Positions 5,789 through 6,134 of a DNA stretch of 6,134 nucleotides are shown one piece after another. This stretch comes from TMED14 sp041192685 (lineage in GTDB: Bacteria > Bacteroidota > Bacteroidia > Flavobacteriales > Schleiferiaceae): positions 1-6,134 of the forward strand of contig JBEEMM010000085.1 in assembly GCA_041192685.1 (NCBI GenBank). The letters run 5' to 3'. The stretch's first letter is position 1. Each line of letters starts with the position of its first letter. Made by a program: the position numbers and the translations under genes. The notes beneath the pieces were generated by a model. The model was not told the DNA's origin. It did not search any database and saw only the letters and a program-made list of their open reading frames with translations.

Positions 5789-6134
5789 CTATTGGACGTC
5801 TTTAATGCGAATGGTATTGGTGGTCCCGCGCGCCTCAATGGGCATCGAGGCCAGCTGCACAATTCGGTCGCCTGAAGCAACAAGGCCATTGCTTTTGAGG
5901 TGCGCCGTGACATCCACAAACGTGCTGTCGGTGGAGTCCATGCTGTTGTAGAAAAATCCGCGTACGCCCCAAAGAAGGGAGAGCTTATTCAAAATTTTGG
6001 TGTTGGCGGTAAAGGCATATATGTTGCTGTGGGGCCTAAAGCTTGAAATGAGCTGCGCGGAATGCCCAGAAAAAGTAAGCGTACAGATGGCCTTAGCGTC
6101 TATTTTGTCGGCAATTTGGGCCGCGAAGTAGCAG
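5789..6134 (-). CDS. pyk: Pyruvate kinase, C-terminal fragment
   Basis: The minus strand is open from the right edge (first whole codon at 6133) to a TAG at 5789-5791, giving the last 114 residues of a gene that begins outside the window. The peptide shows the pyruvate kinase C-terminal domain: IADKIDAKAICTLTFSGHSA, ISSFRPHSNIYAFTANTKI, LNKLSLLWGVRGFFYN, and the ending GDRIVQLASMPIEARGTTNT. In the family this domain follows the catalytic barrel, forms the tetramer interface and holds the effector-binding site. The catalytic residues lie outside the window. The enzyme makes pyruvate and ATP from phosphoenolpyruvate in the last glycolytic step. A TTG within the domain (5992) can mimic a start, but the frame is clearly open and conserved upstream of it. 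It converges on pheS with 26 bp between stop codons and no visible terminator hairpin. Confidence 0.93.
   Translation of the reverse strand, partial: CYFAAQIADKIDAKAICTLTFSGHSAQLISSFRPHSNIYAFTANTKILNKLSLLWGVRGFFYNSMDSTDSTFVDVTAHLKSNGLVASGDRIVQLASMPIEARGTTNTIRIKDVQ

Overview
This window looks like a compact stretch of a Bacteroidota (probably Flavobacteriia-like) chromosome carrying mainly housekeeping genes. Several things point that way. The proteins read like Bacteroidota versions: a P-loop-less DNA polymerase III delta' subunit, a PheS with a GRVFRNEAIS-type motif 2, CvpA, and SCS-type lipoproteins. No convincing Shine-Dalgarno sequence precedes the starts. One divergent promoter region carries the TAnnTTTG-type -7 box typical of the phylum. 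GC content looks slightly above 50% by eye. The genus cannot be told from the sequence.

Layout, left to right. The last 53 codons of mnmG (gidA) run in from the left edge (+). A near-consensus ParB-binding site (parS) sits at the mnmG stop codon and fills the gap before a zinc-ribbon SAM-dependent methyltransferase (+). This gene converges on, and overlaps by 29 bp, the delta' subunit gene of DNA polymerase III (-). A 56-bp divergent gap separates delta' from phosphoglycerate kinase (+). pgk has the full family length but is interrupted by an in-frame TAG at codon 242. Its 3' end overlaps convergently, by 51 bp, a three-gene minus-strand operon: lipoprotein A, lipoprotein B, cvpA. The two lipoproteins are both predicted at 135 residues and appear to be diverged tandem paralogues of a family I do not recognise. 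A 44-bp divergent gap leads to complete pheS (+). The 3' end of a pyruvate kinase gene (-) runs off the right edge.

The genes cover tRNA wobble modification (mnmG), replication clamp loading (delta'), glycolysis (pgk, pyk), tRNA charging (pheS) and the cell envelope (lipoproteins, CvpA). They do not form one pathway. No intergenic stretch reaches 100 bp. I see no tRNA, rRNA, CRISPR array, mobile element, attachment site or convincing intrinsic terminator.

The points most worth a second look are the parS-like palindrome beside mnmG, the amber codon inside an otherwise intact pgk, and the paired small lipoproteins with an identically spaced C-terminal cysteine pair. I found no evidence for a new multi-gene system.
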